From: Streptomyces sp. CG4
GTDB lineage: Bacteria > Actinomycetota > Actinomycetes > Streptomycetales > Streptomycetaceae
Direction of reading: 5' to 3'
DNA: 64,000 bases
Assembly (NCBI RefSeq): GCF_041080655.1
Contig: NZ_CP163525.1
Coordinates: 1,426,001-1,490,000 of the forward strand
Positions 32,579 through 41,602 of the stretch are shown one piece after another (positions within the stretch are counted from its first letter, which is position 1; each line of letters begins with the position of its first letter). Position numbers and translations under genes: made by a program. The notes below the pieces were generated by a model. That model was not told the origin of the DNA. It saw only the letters and a program-made list of their open reading frames with translations, and ran no database searches.

Positions 32579-35119
32579 ATGCCGTCTGATGTCCTGCTGG
32601 GTCACGCCGAAGGCAAGCCCGTGCATCTGCTTCACAGTCACCGCACGGCTCATGTGGCGATCTTGGGCAAGTCTCGCTTCGGCAAGACCACGCTGCTTGA
32701 GCAGTTGGTGCTGGCCGATATGAAGGACGGGACGTCTGCCGTGATCATCGACGCCCATGGCGACCTTAGTAACAGGCTGATTTCACTTGCTGACGAGCAG
32801 TCACGGGAAGGGATCAGTCTCATTGAGCCCAATAGCGACAGACCTTTTGGACTCAATCTCTACGAGTGCCCAGATCCTGCCAACTCCGAGGTAGTAACCA
32901 GGACCGTCGGGTACGTCATCGATATATTTAACAAGCTGATGGGTCAGGAGAGTACCGCCTACCGCCCCCTCATTGATTCCGGACTCCGGAACAGCGCCCG
33001 TGCTCTCATAGCGAACGGGTGCACCATGGCGGAACTTCCTCTTCTGTATAAGGATGCTGCATTTCGCCGTGCAGCCTTGCGCGCCTTGCCCACGCCTAGC
33101 GACTACTGGGACGAGTATGAGCGAAGCGATCCTCGTAGACAGCAGGAGAAACGCGAACCAGTCCTGAACAAGGTTGCCCGCTTCCTTGAAGACGATCTTA
33201 TTGCTCCCATGGTCAGTCAGACCAAGACGACCATCCCTATACAGCAGGTGCTGGATAACGGGGGCATACTTCTCCTCAATCTTTCTCGTGTAGACAGGGA
33301 CACAGTATCTTTCCTCGGCATGGTCTTCCTGTCAGTGCTGAGCAATCTGATTGAGCAAAGGTCCCATATTCCCAAGCAGCAGCGCAGGCGTGTACATCTC
33401 TACCTTGACGAATACGGCCGTTTTGCGACACCTACTACCCAGCGCATGATTCACGACCTCGGTAAGCACGAACTAGGTGTTACACTCGCGCACCAGCATC
33501 TTTCTCAGACTCCAGAACATGAGGCCTTGAAAGTCGAGACGCTCATTGCGTTTCAGCTTTCGGGAGAGGACGCGAGGCTCGTCGCACAGCAGCTTGACGT
33601 AACACCAGTACGCTTTAAGACCAGGTTGCAGCAGCGTACGGAACCCGAATATCGCGAGTGGGATGAGGAGGTATGGGTCAGTACCACAGCGCAGCGCCGC
33701 TATGAGGATCTGCGTCACGAGGCTGCAGATGCCGAGAAGACCGCCAAACGCGCTGCGCGCACACTCTATCTCCTAGACAAGGCCCTGAATAATGAGTCCC
33801 ACTGTCTTAGCCAGATCGAGCCCCTCAAAAGGTGGGATTACACCGGCAGCTTCCCTGTTGAGGAGCTATGTGCCGGAACGTGCGAGGTACCTAACGATGA
33901 CAGCACACCTCTCGATTGGCACCAAGCATTCAACCCGGCCGGCGCCTACTTCGAGTCGATGGCAGAAGCTCCTGGAAGAAGTACCGAATCAGGACTGATT
34001 TGGTACAACTACGTCTTTGAAGCCTATCATCTGAGCCCTGCCTCTTGTCACTTCACATGGCTTCGATGGGTGCTGAGGCTTGCACCTGAAGCTCTACCGG
34101 AAGATAAGGAGCTCTTGCAGCCATTCATCGACGAAGTGCCATGCGTGTTGGCTGGCCCGTATGCAGCGACAGATTTTTGCTTCATTGCAACCGATCTCTA
34201 CAAAGGGCCGGCTCATCACATCCTGGGAGCAGAACGTTCACGAACAGGCTCATATAGGAACTGGGCAGTACAGGGGGAATGGCGCATAGCTCGCTTCCCT
34301 GCTGCGGTTCGGTGGCTTGCTGATCGCATAGTGACCCTCCATGCCGATCAGGTGAGGGCCAAGACCCTTCAAGACGAATCTCAGCGCCTCTACAACCGTG
34401 ATTGTATTAACCGGCATCGAAAGGACTACATCGGTGAGAGGCCCATCACCCACGAGGTATGGGAATCTGGACGAGGCTATGTAACGCAGCCCCTATATGA
34501 CTTGATCGAGGAATCTGCGCAGAGTCCTGCCGATCGCGCTGGCGAAATAGCCAACACTCTTACACAACTACCCCGCTATGTCGCTTACTGCAAGGTCGTA
34601 GATCCGTCCGGCGCTCCTCGCGAGCACAAGATTGACACACTACCTCCCGCGCAATCTGCCCAAGACAATATCTTCGCCAGGGCATTGCGGATCAACAAGA
34701 AGGTCAAGGGAGCTGAGGGATTCAACATTGACAAATATGGCGTTTGGACTGCCGAACGTGGATACACATTTAAGATTCAGCAGTTCCAGGAAGATTTTTC
34801 TGCGCTTATGAAACAGGCGAAGGCCAGCGGGAGAAGCGGCGATGTCGTAGACGAGGCACGTATCGCTGAAGTCCGAATGCGTAGCCGTGAGCAGTACGGA
34901 ACTCCTGCTGATTGGATACCCGAGAAGACCCTTATGCGAAGGTACTTGGTACTACCGGTCATGCGCTATCAACCTCCTGGGCTGATCAGTCCTCCGCCTA
35001 TTGATGCTGGCAGGGAAAGTAGGCCACCAAGGCAGCCACCACACTCGCCAGATAAATCACCTCAGCCGCCCACGCGGCCACCATCCATCGGTCGGAGGTC
35101 ACCCAAGAAGGAACAGTAG
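32579..35119 (+). CDS. Large TraG/VirD4-HerA-like ATPase
   Basis: The 846-residue product has an N-terminal ATPase with Walker A GKSRFGKTTLLEQ near residue 30, the following strand AVIIDAHGDLSNRL, Walker B VHLYLDEYGRFATP near residue 280 and an RGxQ-like HQHLSQTPEH. The arrangement is that of type IV coupling proteins and HerA/TraG-type DNA pumps. The C-terminal ~450 residues are unassigned and may bind a DNA-processing partner. No N-terminal membrane helices are seen, so it would need another anchor. ATG 32579 with GGAGAGGAGG is preferred to 32525. Confidence 0.78.
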   Translation: MPSDVLLGHAEGKPVHLLHSHRTAHVAILGKSRFGKTTLLEQLVLADMKDGTSAVIIDAHGDLSNRLISLADEQSREGISLIEPNSDRPFGLNLYECPDPANSEVVTRTVGYVIDIFNKLMGQESTAYRPLIDSGLRNSARALIANGCTMAELPLLYKDAAFRRAALRALPTPSDYWDEYERSDPRRQQEKREPVLNKVARFLEDDLIAPMVSQTKTTIPIQQVLDNGGILLLNLSRVDRDTVSFLGMVFLSVLSNLIEQRSHIPKQQRRRVHLYLDEYGRFATPTTQRMIHDLGKHELGVTLAHQHLSQTPEHEALKVETLIAFQLSGEDARLVAQQLDVTPVRFKTRLQQRTEPEYREWDEEVWVSTTAQRRYEDLRHEAADAEKTAKRAARTLYLLDKALNNESHCLSQIEPLKRWDYTGSFPVEELCAGTCEVPNDDSTPLDWHQAFNPAGAYFESMAEAPGRSTESGLIWYNYVFEAYHLSPASCHFTWLRWVLRLAPEALPEDKELLQPFIDEVPCVLAGPYAATDFCFIATDLYKGPAHHILGAERSRTGSYRNWAVQGEWRIARFPAAVRWLADRIVTLHADQVRAKTLQDESQRLYNRDCINRHRKDYIGERPITHEVWESGRGYVTQPLYDLIEESAQSPADRAGEIANTLTQLPRYVAYCKVVDPSGAPREHKIDTLPPAQSAQDNIFARALRINKKVKGAEGFNIDKYGVWTAERGYTFKIQQFQEDFSALMKQAKASGRSGDVVDEARIAEVRMRSREQYGTPADWIPEKTLMRRYLVLPVMRYQPPGLISPPPIDAGRESRPPRQPPHSPDKSPQPPTRPPSIGRRSPKKEQ

Positions 35120-35187
35120 CTGGTTCTCTTACGCGATTCGTACGGCTTGCCGTGAGTTTTCTAACGCCCATTTGGCAAAGTAGCCCG

Positions 35188-36201
35188 ATGGATCGATTAT
35201 TTTCCGAGTCAACCATGGCAACTCTTCCCATCGGCGAAGCCGACGATGCGATCCTGCGAGCCGTCAACCGACTGGGGTACATGACGGCTGCCCAGGTCGG
35301 CCGGCTGCTGTATCCCGAAGCTCACGACGAGAACCGGTACGTCCAGAGGCGTCTGCGCCGACTCGCTGAGGCCGATTACCTCTTGAGGCTTCGGGAGCTG
35401 CCCACACCCCGCTTCGGATCAGCACCGCACGTCTTCACGCTCGCCGATCAGGGCCGCAAGCACCTCTCGTCGCGTGGTATCGCGCTGACCAGTCCGTACT
35501 ACCGACCGTCTGAGGAACGGGCGAAGGCTCGGGACAACCCCTTCATGGAGCACGCCCTCGCTGCGGTGGACGTCTTGGTTGCCGCCGAGATGCTGTGTCG
35601 GGACTACCTCGTGTCCATGCCCCGCCTCATCACTGAGCGAGAGCTGAAGCGCAACCCCGTCCGCGTCCGTCCGTTCGGCCGACCAGAGGCGCCGCGCATG
35701 GCCGTCATTCCTGACGCATGGTTCGAGCTTCGCGTCCAGGACGAGTCTGTCTATGTCGCGCTGGAGCTAGACCGGGGCACTGAAGGCCAGCAGCACTGGC
35801 GCCGTAAGGTCGCCTCGTTGGTCGCCTGGGCCGAGGGCCCGTATCGCGAAGCCTTCCAGGCCGACAACCTGACGGTTGCCGTCGTCGTTCCGACGGCAGC
35901 ACGACGTATCCAACTCTCCGAGTGGACGGTCGAGGAGCTGGAGGCCGTCGACAGGCGGGAACTTGCGGAGCTCTTTCTCTTCACCGAGGCGTCCCCTGTG
36001 ACAACCGATCCCTTCGAGCTGTTCTTCTCCCTGCTCTGGTACCCGGCAGGAGAGGCTCAGCCCGTGAGCTTTTTGGATGCCCCGCCCCCAGCTGGAACGG
36101 ACGACGCGCCTCGTCTCGTCGTTCCTCCGTCCCCGTCGCCCAAGCCGGAATGGTTGGATGTTGATCTTCCATGGGAGGGGGTGGAACGGGAGATCGAATG
36201 A
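35188..36201 (+). CDS. Replication-relaxation (Replic_Relax) family protein
   Basis: The 337-residue product has a winged-helix start (ADDAILRAVNRLGYMTAAQV, RRLRRLAEADYLLRLREL) and a nuclease-like middle (VIPDAWFELRVQDESVYVAL with ELDRGTEGQQHWRRK), the layout of Replic_Relax proteins of actinobacterial plasmids. Members are reported to be needed for plasmid replication and relaxation. The DAWF and ELDRGTE acidic residues resemble a PD-(D/E)xK-type site. Its TGA overlaps the next ATG (ATGA), so it is translationally coupled to the TraG-like ATPase. The start could also be 35215. Confidence 0.75.
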   Translation: MDRLFSESTMATLPIGEADDAILRAVNRLGYMTAAQVGRLLYPEAHDENRYVQRRLRRLAEADYLLRLRELPTPRFGSAPHVFTLADQGRKHLSSRGIALTSPYYRPSEERAKARDNPFMEHALAAVDVLVAAEMLCRDYLVSMPRLITERELKRNPVRVRPFGRPEAPRMAVIPDAWFELRVQDESVYVALELDRGTEGQQHWRRKVASLVAWAEGPYREAFQADNLTVAVVVPTAARRIQLSEWTVEELEAVDRRELAELFLFTEASPVTTDPFELFFSLLWYPAGEAQPVSFLDAPPPAGTDDAPRLVVPPSPSPKPEWLDVDLPWEGVEREIE

Positions 36202-37676
36202 GCACGTCCACTGCCCGTGAACCCAAGATCCCCCTGGGTACCTACTGGACGTGGTTCATCCGCCGAACCTTGCACCTGCCCCTCACCGCCGCCCGCGTCC
36301 ACATGCATGTCCTGGGAAAGACGGGCTCGGGCAAGAGCTACTTCCTCGCCTCACTCTTCCTCTCCCTCTTCCTCGCCGGCCAACCCGTCACCCTGATCGA
36401 TCCCCACGGCGACCTGGCCCAGCTGGTTCTCATGCACCTTGTTGCCAAGAAGCAGCTTGAGACACCGCAGCAGCGAGAACGCCTCATCTACCTTGACGTA
36501 CCGGCAGCGACTGCCGAGAACCGGTATCTCCCCTTCAACTTCCTCGCCCAGCCCTACGACGACCACGCGATGGCCGAGCACGTCGCAGAGGCCGCAAGGC
36601 GCGCCTGGCCCGAGCTGGCCCAGGGAGCCCCGACCTTTGAGAACATCCTCAAGCACTCGGTCGTCGCACTGCGGGAGGCAAGCCTTCCCCTCACTCGACT
36701 CTCAGATCTTCTGACGGATACGGCGTACCGTCATCACCTGCTTGAGACCCGCATCCGCGATCCCCAGGTGATCCGCTTCTTTCGGCTTCGCATGGATCAG
36801 TGGGGACGTGAGGCCCCGCTGATGAAGGAGTCGACCCTCAACCGAGCCGACCTCCTCACCCTCTCCCCTGTTCTGCGCTACGCCCTGGGCAACGAGCGCA
36901 ACGTCCTGGACTTCCGTCGGCTCATCGACTCGGGCACCTCCCTCATCGTGAACCTGGCGATAGCCTCACCCGACGCCCGCCGGCTCTTTGGATGCCTGCT
37001 GACCGTGGGCATGGAGACCGCGGCACTCAGCCGCGCCAACCTGCGAGCCGCAACAGCCGCCAGAACACCTCACGTTCTGATGCTGGATGAGTTCTCCCAG
37101 TTCATGGCACAGAGCGAAGAGAGCCTGACCCGCATGCTCTCGGAGACCCGCAAGTACAAGCTGTTCTGCGTCATGGCACACCAGAACTGGAGCCAGGCCT
37201 CAGACCGGCTCAAGGGGGCGCTGCAGAACGTCGGCATGGAGGTCATCCTCAAGGCCGGTCGACCCGACGCCGAACACTCCGCCCGCCTCTTCGGTGTCGT
37301 TGATCCAGACGCCATCAAGCACGTCGTCTCGGACGGGGCCGCCGAGGAGCGCACTCACCCCGCGTACTACCCACTCCAAGAACAGTGGGAGCGACACGTC
37401 CAGTCCATCCAGCAACTCCGAGTCGGAGAGGCGTACATCCGTCTTCCCGACGACCAGGTACGCAAGGTCCAGACTCCCCTGCTCCCCGACCTTCAAGGTC
37501 TCCCCCACGGCCTGGCCGAGGTCGAGCACGACTACCTCCATCGGTACTTCGAGCCGCCCACGCCGGAGACGTCCGCTCCCCTGTCCTCGTCCTTATCTCC
37601 CTCAATCTCACGTCGGAGACATTCCCGCAGAGCAACGGTTGTTCGCTTTCCTACGGTTCAACGGCGCGGGAAATAG
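36198..37676 (+). CDS. TraG/VirD4-like conjugation ATPase
   Basis: The 492-residue product has Walker A LGKTGSGKSYFLAS near residue 44, VTLIDPHGDLAQ after it, Walker B VLMLDEFSQFMA near residue 300 and AHQNWSQASDRLKGAL as the sensor/Gln motif. A pair with a Replic_Relax gene is typical of actinobacterial conjugative plasmids and integrative elements. It is shorter than the ATPase at 32579 and its sequence is clearly different, although the Walker-A region (MHVLGKTGSGKS versus VAILGKSRFGKT) shows common descent. The start overlaps the previous stop. Confidence 0.82.
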   Translation: MSTSTAREPKIPLGTYWTWFIRRTLHLPLTAARVHMHVLGKTGSGKSYFLASLFLSLFLAGQPVTLIDPHGDLAQLVLMHLVAKKQLETPQQRERLIYLDVPAATAENRYLPFNFLAQPYDDHAMAEHVAEAARRAWPELAQGAPTFENILKHSVVALREASLPLTRLSDLLTDTAYRHHLLETRIRDPQVIRFFRLRMDQWGREAPLMKESTLNRADLLTLSPVLRYALGNERNVLDFRRLIDSGTSLIVNLAIASPDARRLFGCLLTVGMETAALSRANLRAATAARTPHVLMLDEFSQFMAQSEESLTRMLSETRKYKLFCVMAHQNWSQASDRLKGALQNVGMEVILKAGRPDAEHSARLFGVVDPDAIKHVVSDGAAEERTHPAYYPLQEQWERHVQSIQQLRVGEAYIRLPDDQVRKVQTPLLPDLQGLPHGLAEVEHDYLHRYFEPPTPETSAPLSSSLSPSISRRRHSRRATVVRFPTVQRRGK

Positions 37677-37723
37677 TCCTGGTTGACTTGATACGTCCGA
37701 ATTTGGTATAAACAAGTGGCTAT

Positions 37724-37942
37724 ATGAAGTACTTAAGTTCCAGTTCAAATATCATGGGCGGTGACCTCGTCATCAAGGGGACGAGGATAGCCATTGCCAC
37801 CATCTTCCATCGCATGAAGGATGGACACACTCTCACCGAGATTCACGATATGTATCGGTGGGTAGACATGGATACCCTGAAGGGCGCAATCGATGAAGCG
37901 ATCGACCTGCGTTTCCATGCTCACACGCAAGCCCATGCCTAG
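37724..37942 (+). CDS. DUF433 family antitoxin-like protein
   Basis: The 72-residue product has the DUF433 pattern: GGDLVIKGTRIAIATIFHRM followed by TLTEIHDMYRWVDMDTLKGA, a small winged-helix-like DNA-binding domain. DUF433 is usually paired with a DUF5615 PIN-like gene as a type II toxin-antitoxin pair. Here the second gene starts inside the last codons (ATG 37935). It may stabilise the element. Confidence 0.82.
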   Translation: MKYLSSSSNIMGGDLVIKGTRIAIATIFHRMKDGHTLTEIHDMYRWVDMDTLKGAIDEAIDLRFHAHTQAHA

Positions 37943-38303
37943 AGATCAATTCCCACACAAGATAGCTCTCGACGAGAACATGCCTCGTTGTCATAAGCTT
38001 CCTTTGCTGAACGAGGCCTTCGATGTTAAGCACGTGCGCGATGACTGGGGACTTGGAGGTTCAGGCGATCGCGTTATCTACGAGGCAGCAGCGAGGGCGG
38101 GAAGGGTTCTCATTACCTATGATCGGACAGGGTATATCCGCCTTGTTGGTACTCTGCCTGACGCTGGTGTCATTCGAGTATCCGACATCACTCCCCTGCC
38201 TCAACTCGACGCCGAACTAACCGAGTTTTTCAAGGGCCGACCCCCGACCTCACTTCACCAGCAGTACGTTCGGCTCGACAAGGACCGTAAGACCTCTGAC
38301 TAA
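37935..38303 (+). CDS. DUF5615 PIN-like (Mut7-C) toxin candidate
   Basis: The 122-residue product contains the family marks FPHKIALDENMPRCHKLPLL near the start, DVKHVRDDWGLGGSGD and RVLITYDRTGYIRL, with the conserved acidic residues (D in LDEN, D in VRDD, D in TYDR) that form the PIN nuclease-like site. It overlaps the DUF433 gene by eight bases, as expected for a coupled pair. RNase activity is predicted from the fold and not proven for this family as a whole. Confidence 0.8.
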   Translation: MPRDQFPHKIALDENMPRCHKLPLLNEAFDVKHVRDDWGLGGSGDRVIYEAAARAGRVLITYDRTGYIRLVGTLPDAGVIRVSDITPLPQLDAELTEFFKGRPPTSLHQQYVRLDKDRKTSD

Positions 38304-38440
38304 TATTTTCCTTTCCTCCCTTAATTGACGGTTTTTTGCGGTCTTCCCTCTCGGGTCAAGGGCCGACGGAGGCACGGAGGCGGCTTGCGAAGCCCTTGAC
38401 GCGCAGGGAGACCGCGGCAGCATGACGGCAAAGGAAGGAA
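38288..38440. repeat. Structured ~150-bp element, copy 1
   Basis: This segment and 44596-44750 share about 95 nearly identical bases plus weaker flanks, starting with CCTCTGACT. The core is an imperfect inverted repeat of ~25 bases (38338-38363 with 38392-38415; GGGTCAAGGGC against GCCCTTGACGC). An outer pyrimidine arm (CTTTCCTCCCTT) can pair with the purine arm AAGGAAGGGAAAG. No T-run follows the stem. The segment starts at the end of the DUF5615 gene. Confidence 0.75.
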
Positions 38441-38629
38441 GGGAAAGCTCATAGGGTCCAAGGTAGTTCCCGCCCCATGTCGCACAAGAAATGTTCCTCG
38501 ACCATCCGTCGAGGCTAGCGATGCTCTCAACAAGCCGTGACAGCCCCATAGTTGAGTTGTTGCTGCTGTCCCAGACTCAGCGCCTGGCAGCGAACGCCTT
38601 CTGGATCGCCTTTTGTCATCTACCTTACA

Positions 38630-38696
38630 GAACCGGCTTATAGACCGGTGGTATAAGCAAACCCTCGGCGACGCCTTTCGCTTCGCCGGTTCTTTT
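38630..38696 (+). ncRNA. Three-way-junction-like hairpin with T-run
   Basis: GAACCGGC (38630) pairs with GCCGGTTC (38685), enclosing CTTATA/TATAAG and offering CGGCGA/TCGCCG as an alternative inner stem; TTTT follows. It lies just before the DUF6197-like gene. The tract from 38441 to 38629 shows no gene. It could be a terminator or a small structured RNA. Confidence 0.4.
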
Positions 38697-38712
38697 ACAA
38701 GTTACTCAAAGA

Positions 38713-39120
38713 ATGGGGTTTGTGATGACACCTGCCGAGGTATTGCGGAAAGCAGCGGACATTATCGAGCGCTACGGTCATAACAAAGGAGCAGCGTATG
38801 CCTTCCCTCGTCTTCGACGAACAAAGGGTACGACGTGGGAGCAACTCATCGAAAATGCAGTCGCATGTGCTCCGGCCTCTGTCGAGGGGGTAATGGGGCG
38901 AGCCATCTGGGGCAAGGTTAAACGGTTTGACTCATTCCCTATGGATATGGATAAGCTTGCAGACTACGTGAACGCTTCGACCTACCTTCTCGGCTGGCTT
39001 TCCTGGAATCGTGGGATCACGAGTCTAACGGCTTGGAACGATGATCCAGATACGACCGCCGAGACGGTGATACTCCTGCTGCGTAAGGCAGCGGATGATT
39101 GGGCGGAGCCGCCTTTTTGA
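38713..39120 (+). CDS. DUF6197-like protein
   Basis: The 135-residue product starts MGFVMTPAEVLRKAADIIER, close to the N-terminus of Streptomyces DUF6197 proteins, and ends with LLRKAADDWAEPPF. The usual Gly/Cys-rich middle of the family is only partly kept. The start at 38713 or the ATG at 38725 are both possible. The function of the family is unknown. Confidence 0.55.
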   Translation: MGFVMTPAEVLRKAADIIERYGHNKGAAYAFPRLRRTKGTTWEQLIENAVACAPASVEGVMGRAIWGKVKRFDSFPMDMDKLADYVNASTYLLGWLSWNRGITSLTAWNDDPDTTAETVILLLRKAADDWAEPPF

Positions 39121-39136
39121 GTGAAGGAAAGGATCT

Positions 39137-39290
39137 ATGGGCCAGGGAACGTCTGGTGGACACAGTGCTGTGCCCATGACTTGATCAACCAGACTTCCCA
39201 GTCTTTCGTTTAGGGCACCTATGTATGTGATCCAGCTACTGCTGGATTGAGGCGTGCGCCTCACACATACCATTAGGTGCCCTTTTTCTA
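39137..39290. ncRNA. Two consecutive branched hairpins between convergent genes
   Basis: The first (39146-39200) pairs GGGAA-GTCTGGT with ACCAGACTTCCC around an inner CACAG-TG-CTGTG hairpin. The second (39212-39282) pairs AGGGCACCT with AGGTGCCCT and TGTATGTG with CACATACC, and encloses two perfect hairpins, ATCCAGC-TACT-GCTGGAT and TGAGGC-GTGC-GCCTCA; TTTTT follows on the + strand. The second is a textbook three-way junction. It may serve as terminator of the + strand genes or be a functional RNA or DNA cruciform. Confidence 0.6.
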
Positions 39291-39323
39291 GGTTGTGACT
39301 GGCTCAACACGTGCAGCTGCTGG

Positions 39324-39827
39324 TTACAGCTTCCGAACCATGACCGAATACTGAGGGATGTCCCCAGAGGGCTCTGTCTCGCCTACCTTGCTGTAATGCC
39401 AACGCTCGTAGAGGGCCTGAACTCGGGAGTGCTCAGCCTCCACCTGGAGCGAGACCATATCGGCCATCACTTTTTCGAGCAGCACGTCATGAAGCTGCTG
39501 TGCCCGCCCTGTCCCGCGCCACTTGGGCACCACCATAAGTTCCGACAAGGCGAATACTGAGCCCCTGAGGTCGGAAGGACGCCTGTGGCCCTTCCACCAG
39601 CCTCCCGGCTTGAACATGGAACCGTACGCGTAGCCGACCGGACCACCCTCCTCCCAGCCTGAAACGCACTGCCAGTCGTTTCGTGAAGACCAGAGGTCGA
39701 CGTAGTAGGAGAAGCGCTCACGCGAGTGGAACGGGTTCGGATCGTCAGCGTATGCCTCATCGTGGATGTCCAGCAGCAGCGACCGTACGTTCTGCGCGTC
39801 GGCATGCGTGTAGCGCTTCAGGTTCAT
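39324..39827 (-). CDS. GNAT family N-acetyltransferase
   Basis: The 167-residue product has a GNAT fold: FALSELMVVPKWRGTGRAQQ (acetyl-CoA binding R-G-T-G-R-A loop) near residues 92-111 and the C-terminal ALYERWHYSKVGE. The start overlaps the stop of the XRE regulator gene (ATGA at 39824-39827). Substrate is unknown. Regulator plus acetyltransferase pairs of this kind are common cargo in Streptomyces accessory regions. Confidence 0.85.
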   Translation of the reverse strand: MNLKRYTHADAQNVRSLLLDIHDEAYADDPNPFHSRERFSYYVDLWSSRNDWQCVSGWEEGGPVGYAYGSMFKPGGWWKGHRRPSDLRGSVFALSELMVVPKWRGTGRAQQLHDVLLEKVMADMVSLQVEAEHSRVQALYERWHYSKVGETEPSGDIPQYSVMVRKL

Positions 39828-41074
39828 TCAGCAGACTCCTCAATCCAGTCGGTGACCTCGGGGGTCTTCGAACCTGAGGCTATGAGTACCCTGCGCGTCG
39901 CAGCCAGAGTCTTGGCTGTTCGCTGTGATCCGGAGGGCGACGGCAGCATCAGGTATGCCTGCCGACTGGTCGCACAGGCAAGCTCGAACTCCCCTTGCTT
40001 GGCTTGAGCGAGGGACAAATGCGCGGTATACAGGGCCCGATTGCGGATCATTTCGCCGGGAATGGAGGCAAGGGTCCGGTGTAGGCAGTACTCAGCCTTT
40101 CCGTGATCCCCAAGAGCTGTCCATACGAACGAGGACAGGGCGTCAAACTCACTGCGGTCGTAGAATCTGATCCACTCGGGGCGTTGTTGGTCGGAAGCGC
40201 GCGCAAAGGCCCGCTCGGCATCCTTCAGGGCACGCAGGGCTTCAGACTGCCGCCGTGTGCGCGCGAGTGCGTTGGCGCTACGCAGGTGCCCAAGCGAGGC
40301 GTAGAGCGGATCTCGCCGTGCGATTGACGAGCGCTTCATGACCTCTGCCCCTGCGACGGCCTCAGCGTGATTCTCCCGTTGGCTTGACGCCAGGAACATG
40401 TAGTTCCAAACGTGATACTGCGTCTCGCTGTCTCGGGACAGGGCAGCCAACGCCAGGGCCTCGGCGAGATGCGCCCGCGCCCGCTGTGGAGCACTGCCGT
40501 CAATCGAGGCGAAGGCTGCCGTGCTCAGTGCCTCCGCGGCGAGCCGATGGAGCATGTCACGTACGCGGGTCGAGGCCGTGGACGCAGCGAGAGAGGATTG
40601 GATTCGAGCAGCCAGTTCCACCGCAAGGCTCTCCACCTGCTGTGGGCCCCGGCCGGCATCGTCGTGTCGAAGGATCGTCACGTAGTCCCGGTGGAAGCGC
40701 CGGACGTCATTGATGCCAAGCCGTCCATGGTCGCTAGCGCCTGAGGTTCCAACGGCCAAGACTGCCCCACTCGCAGCGTAGAGCAGCGCGCGACGACGCA
40801 TTGGATCTTCCTCCGGGGGTGCAGTGCGCTTCTTCCGGGGCACGAACCCTAGATCCTCGGCAGGGGCGGAGAGAACCCTCTCCAGGCACAACCTGATGCG
40901 ATCCTGCGGCCACTTGGTCTCGCCGCGTAGCCATCTGCGCACATCCGCATCAGTGACGTTGCCCGGCTTCCCCGTCAGGATGCCGATCTCAGCATTGACC
41001 AGGCGTGCTAATTCCGCCTGCCTGAGGCTGAGTTCTTCCATCCGGGCAGCAAGGTTCCGGTTCGCCTGTGGCAT
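39824..41074 (-). CDS. XRE-type regulator with C-terminal helical-repeat domain
   Basis: Residues 1-70 of 416 form a helix-turn-helix (ARMEELSLRQAELARLVNAE, then VTDADVRRWLRGETKWPQDR). A short hydrophobic stretch follows (MRRRALLYAASGAVLAVGTS near residue 90), and then ~270 residues of TPR-like helices (ALSTAAFASIDGSAPQRARA, LRSANALARTRRQSEALRAL). This class of Streptomyces regulators often controls development or neighbouring genes. I chose ATG 41074 because GGAGGG precedes it. It is divergent from the small gene at 41228. Confidence 0.8.
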   Translation of the reverse strand: MPQANRNLAARMEELSLRQAELARLVNAEIGILTGKPGNVTDADVRRWLRGETKWPQDRIRLCLERVLSAPAEDLGFVPRKKRTAPPEEDPMRRRALLYAASGAVLAVGTSGASDHGRLGINDVRRFHRDYVTILRHDDAGRGPQQVESLAVELAARIQSSLAASTASTRVRDMLHRLAAEALSTAAFASIDGSAPQRARAHLAEALALAALSRDSETQYHVWNYMFLASSQRENHAEAVAGAEVMKRSSIARRDPLYASLGHLRSANALARTRRQSEALRALKDAERAFARASDQQRPEWIRFYDRSEFDALSSFVWTALGDHGKAEYCLHRTLASIPGEMIRNRALYTAHLSLAQAKQGEFELACATSRQAYLMLPSPSGSQRTAKTLAATRRVLIASGSKTPEVTDWIEESAE

Positions 41075-41227
41075 CCCTCCACGGTAGCTCTGAGCAACGT
41101 CAGCGACACGAGCGAAGGTAAAAATCACCGGTGGTATGCGAGGGCGTTCTCTCCTGTTTCACCTGTTCGGGATGCCGCAACCGCCGTTGACTAGGCGTCG
41201 CAAGGCAAGCGCACCGGAGGGAGAAGC

Positions 41228-41602
41228 GTGGTGGCGGGCGTGACCGAACAGCAGCAGGTGCACCCCAGCATGGACGCGCCGATCGACGCCGAGCTGATCT
41301 TGGACGCGGTGAGCACAGTTCTGGCGATGAGCCTGAGCACATCGACCCGTCAGCAGATCGATGACAAGACGACCAGGCTCGTCGGACAGCTCTCCATGCT
41401 CCTGGCGGAAGAAGTCGGCGCGGAGAAGGACGAAGAGGTCATGGCTCTGGTTCGGGCCTCGTACTACCTGCTGGACATGGGTAGGAGACCTACCGAGACC
41501 ACTCCAGCCTATGAAGCCTTTGCGTTCATGCGTGATGTGGCGATCCGTACCAGGTCGCTCCTGGCCGTGTACACGAAGAAGAACGGGATCGTCGCACTGT
41601 GA
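41228..41602 (+). CDS. Hypothetical protein (124 aa)
   Basis: GTG 41228 has a strong GGAGGGAG site. The helical product (IDAELILDAVSTVLAMSLST, KTTRLVGQLSMLLAEEVGAE) is of a kind often found beside XRE regulators and small DUF genes in Streptomyces. The next start overlaps its stop (GTGA). No family name can be given with certainty. Confidence 0.65.
   Translation: MVAGVTEQQQVHPSMDAPIDAELILDAVSTVLAMSLSTSTRQQIDDKTTRLVGQLSMLLAEEVGAEKDEEVMALVRASYYLLDMGRRPTETTPAYEAFAFMRDVAIRTRSLLAVYTKKNGIVAL

Noticed and set aside
38288..38440. Rho-independent terminator after the toxin gene
   Set aside because: The T-run precedes and does not follow the stem on the + strand, and the whole segment is repeated elsewhere with the same layout.
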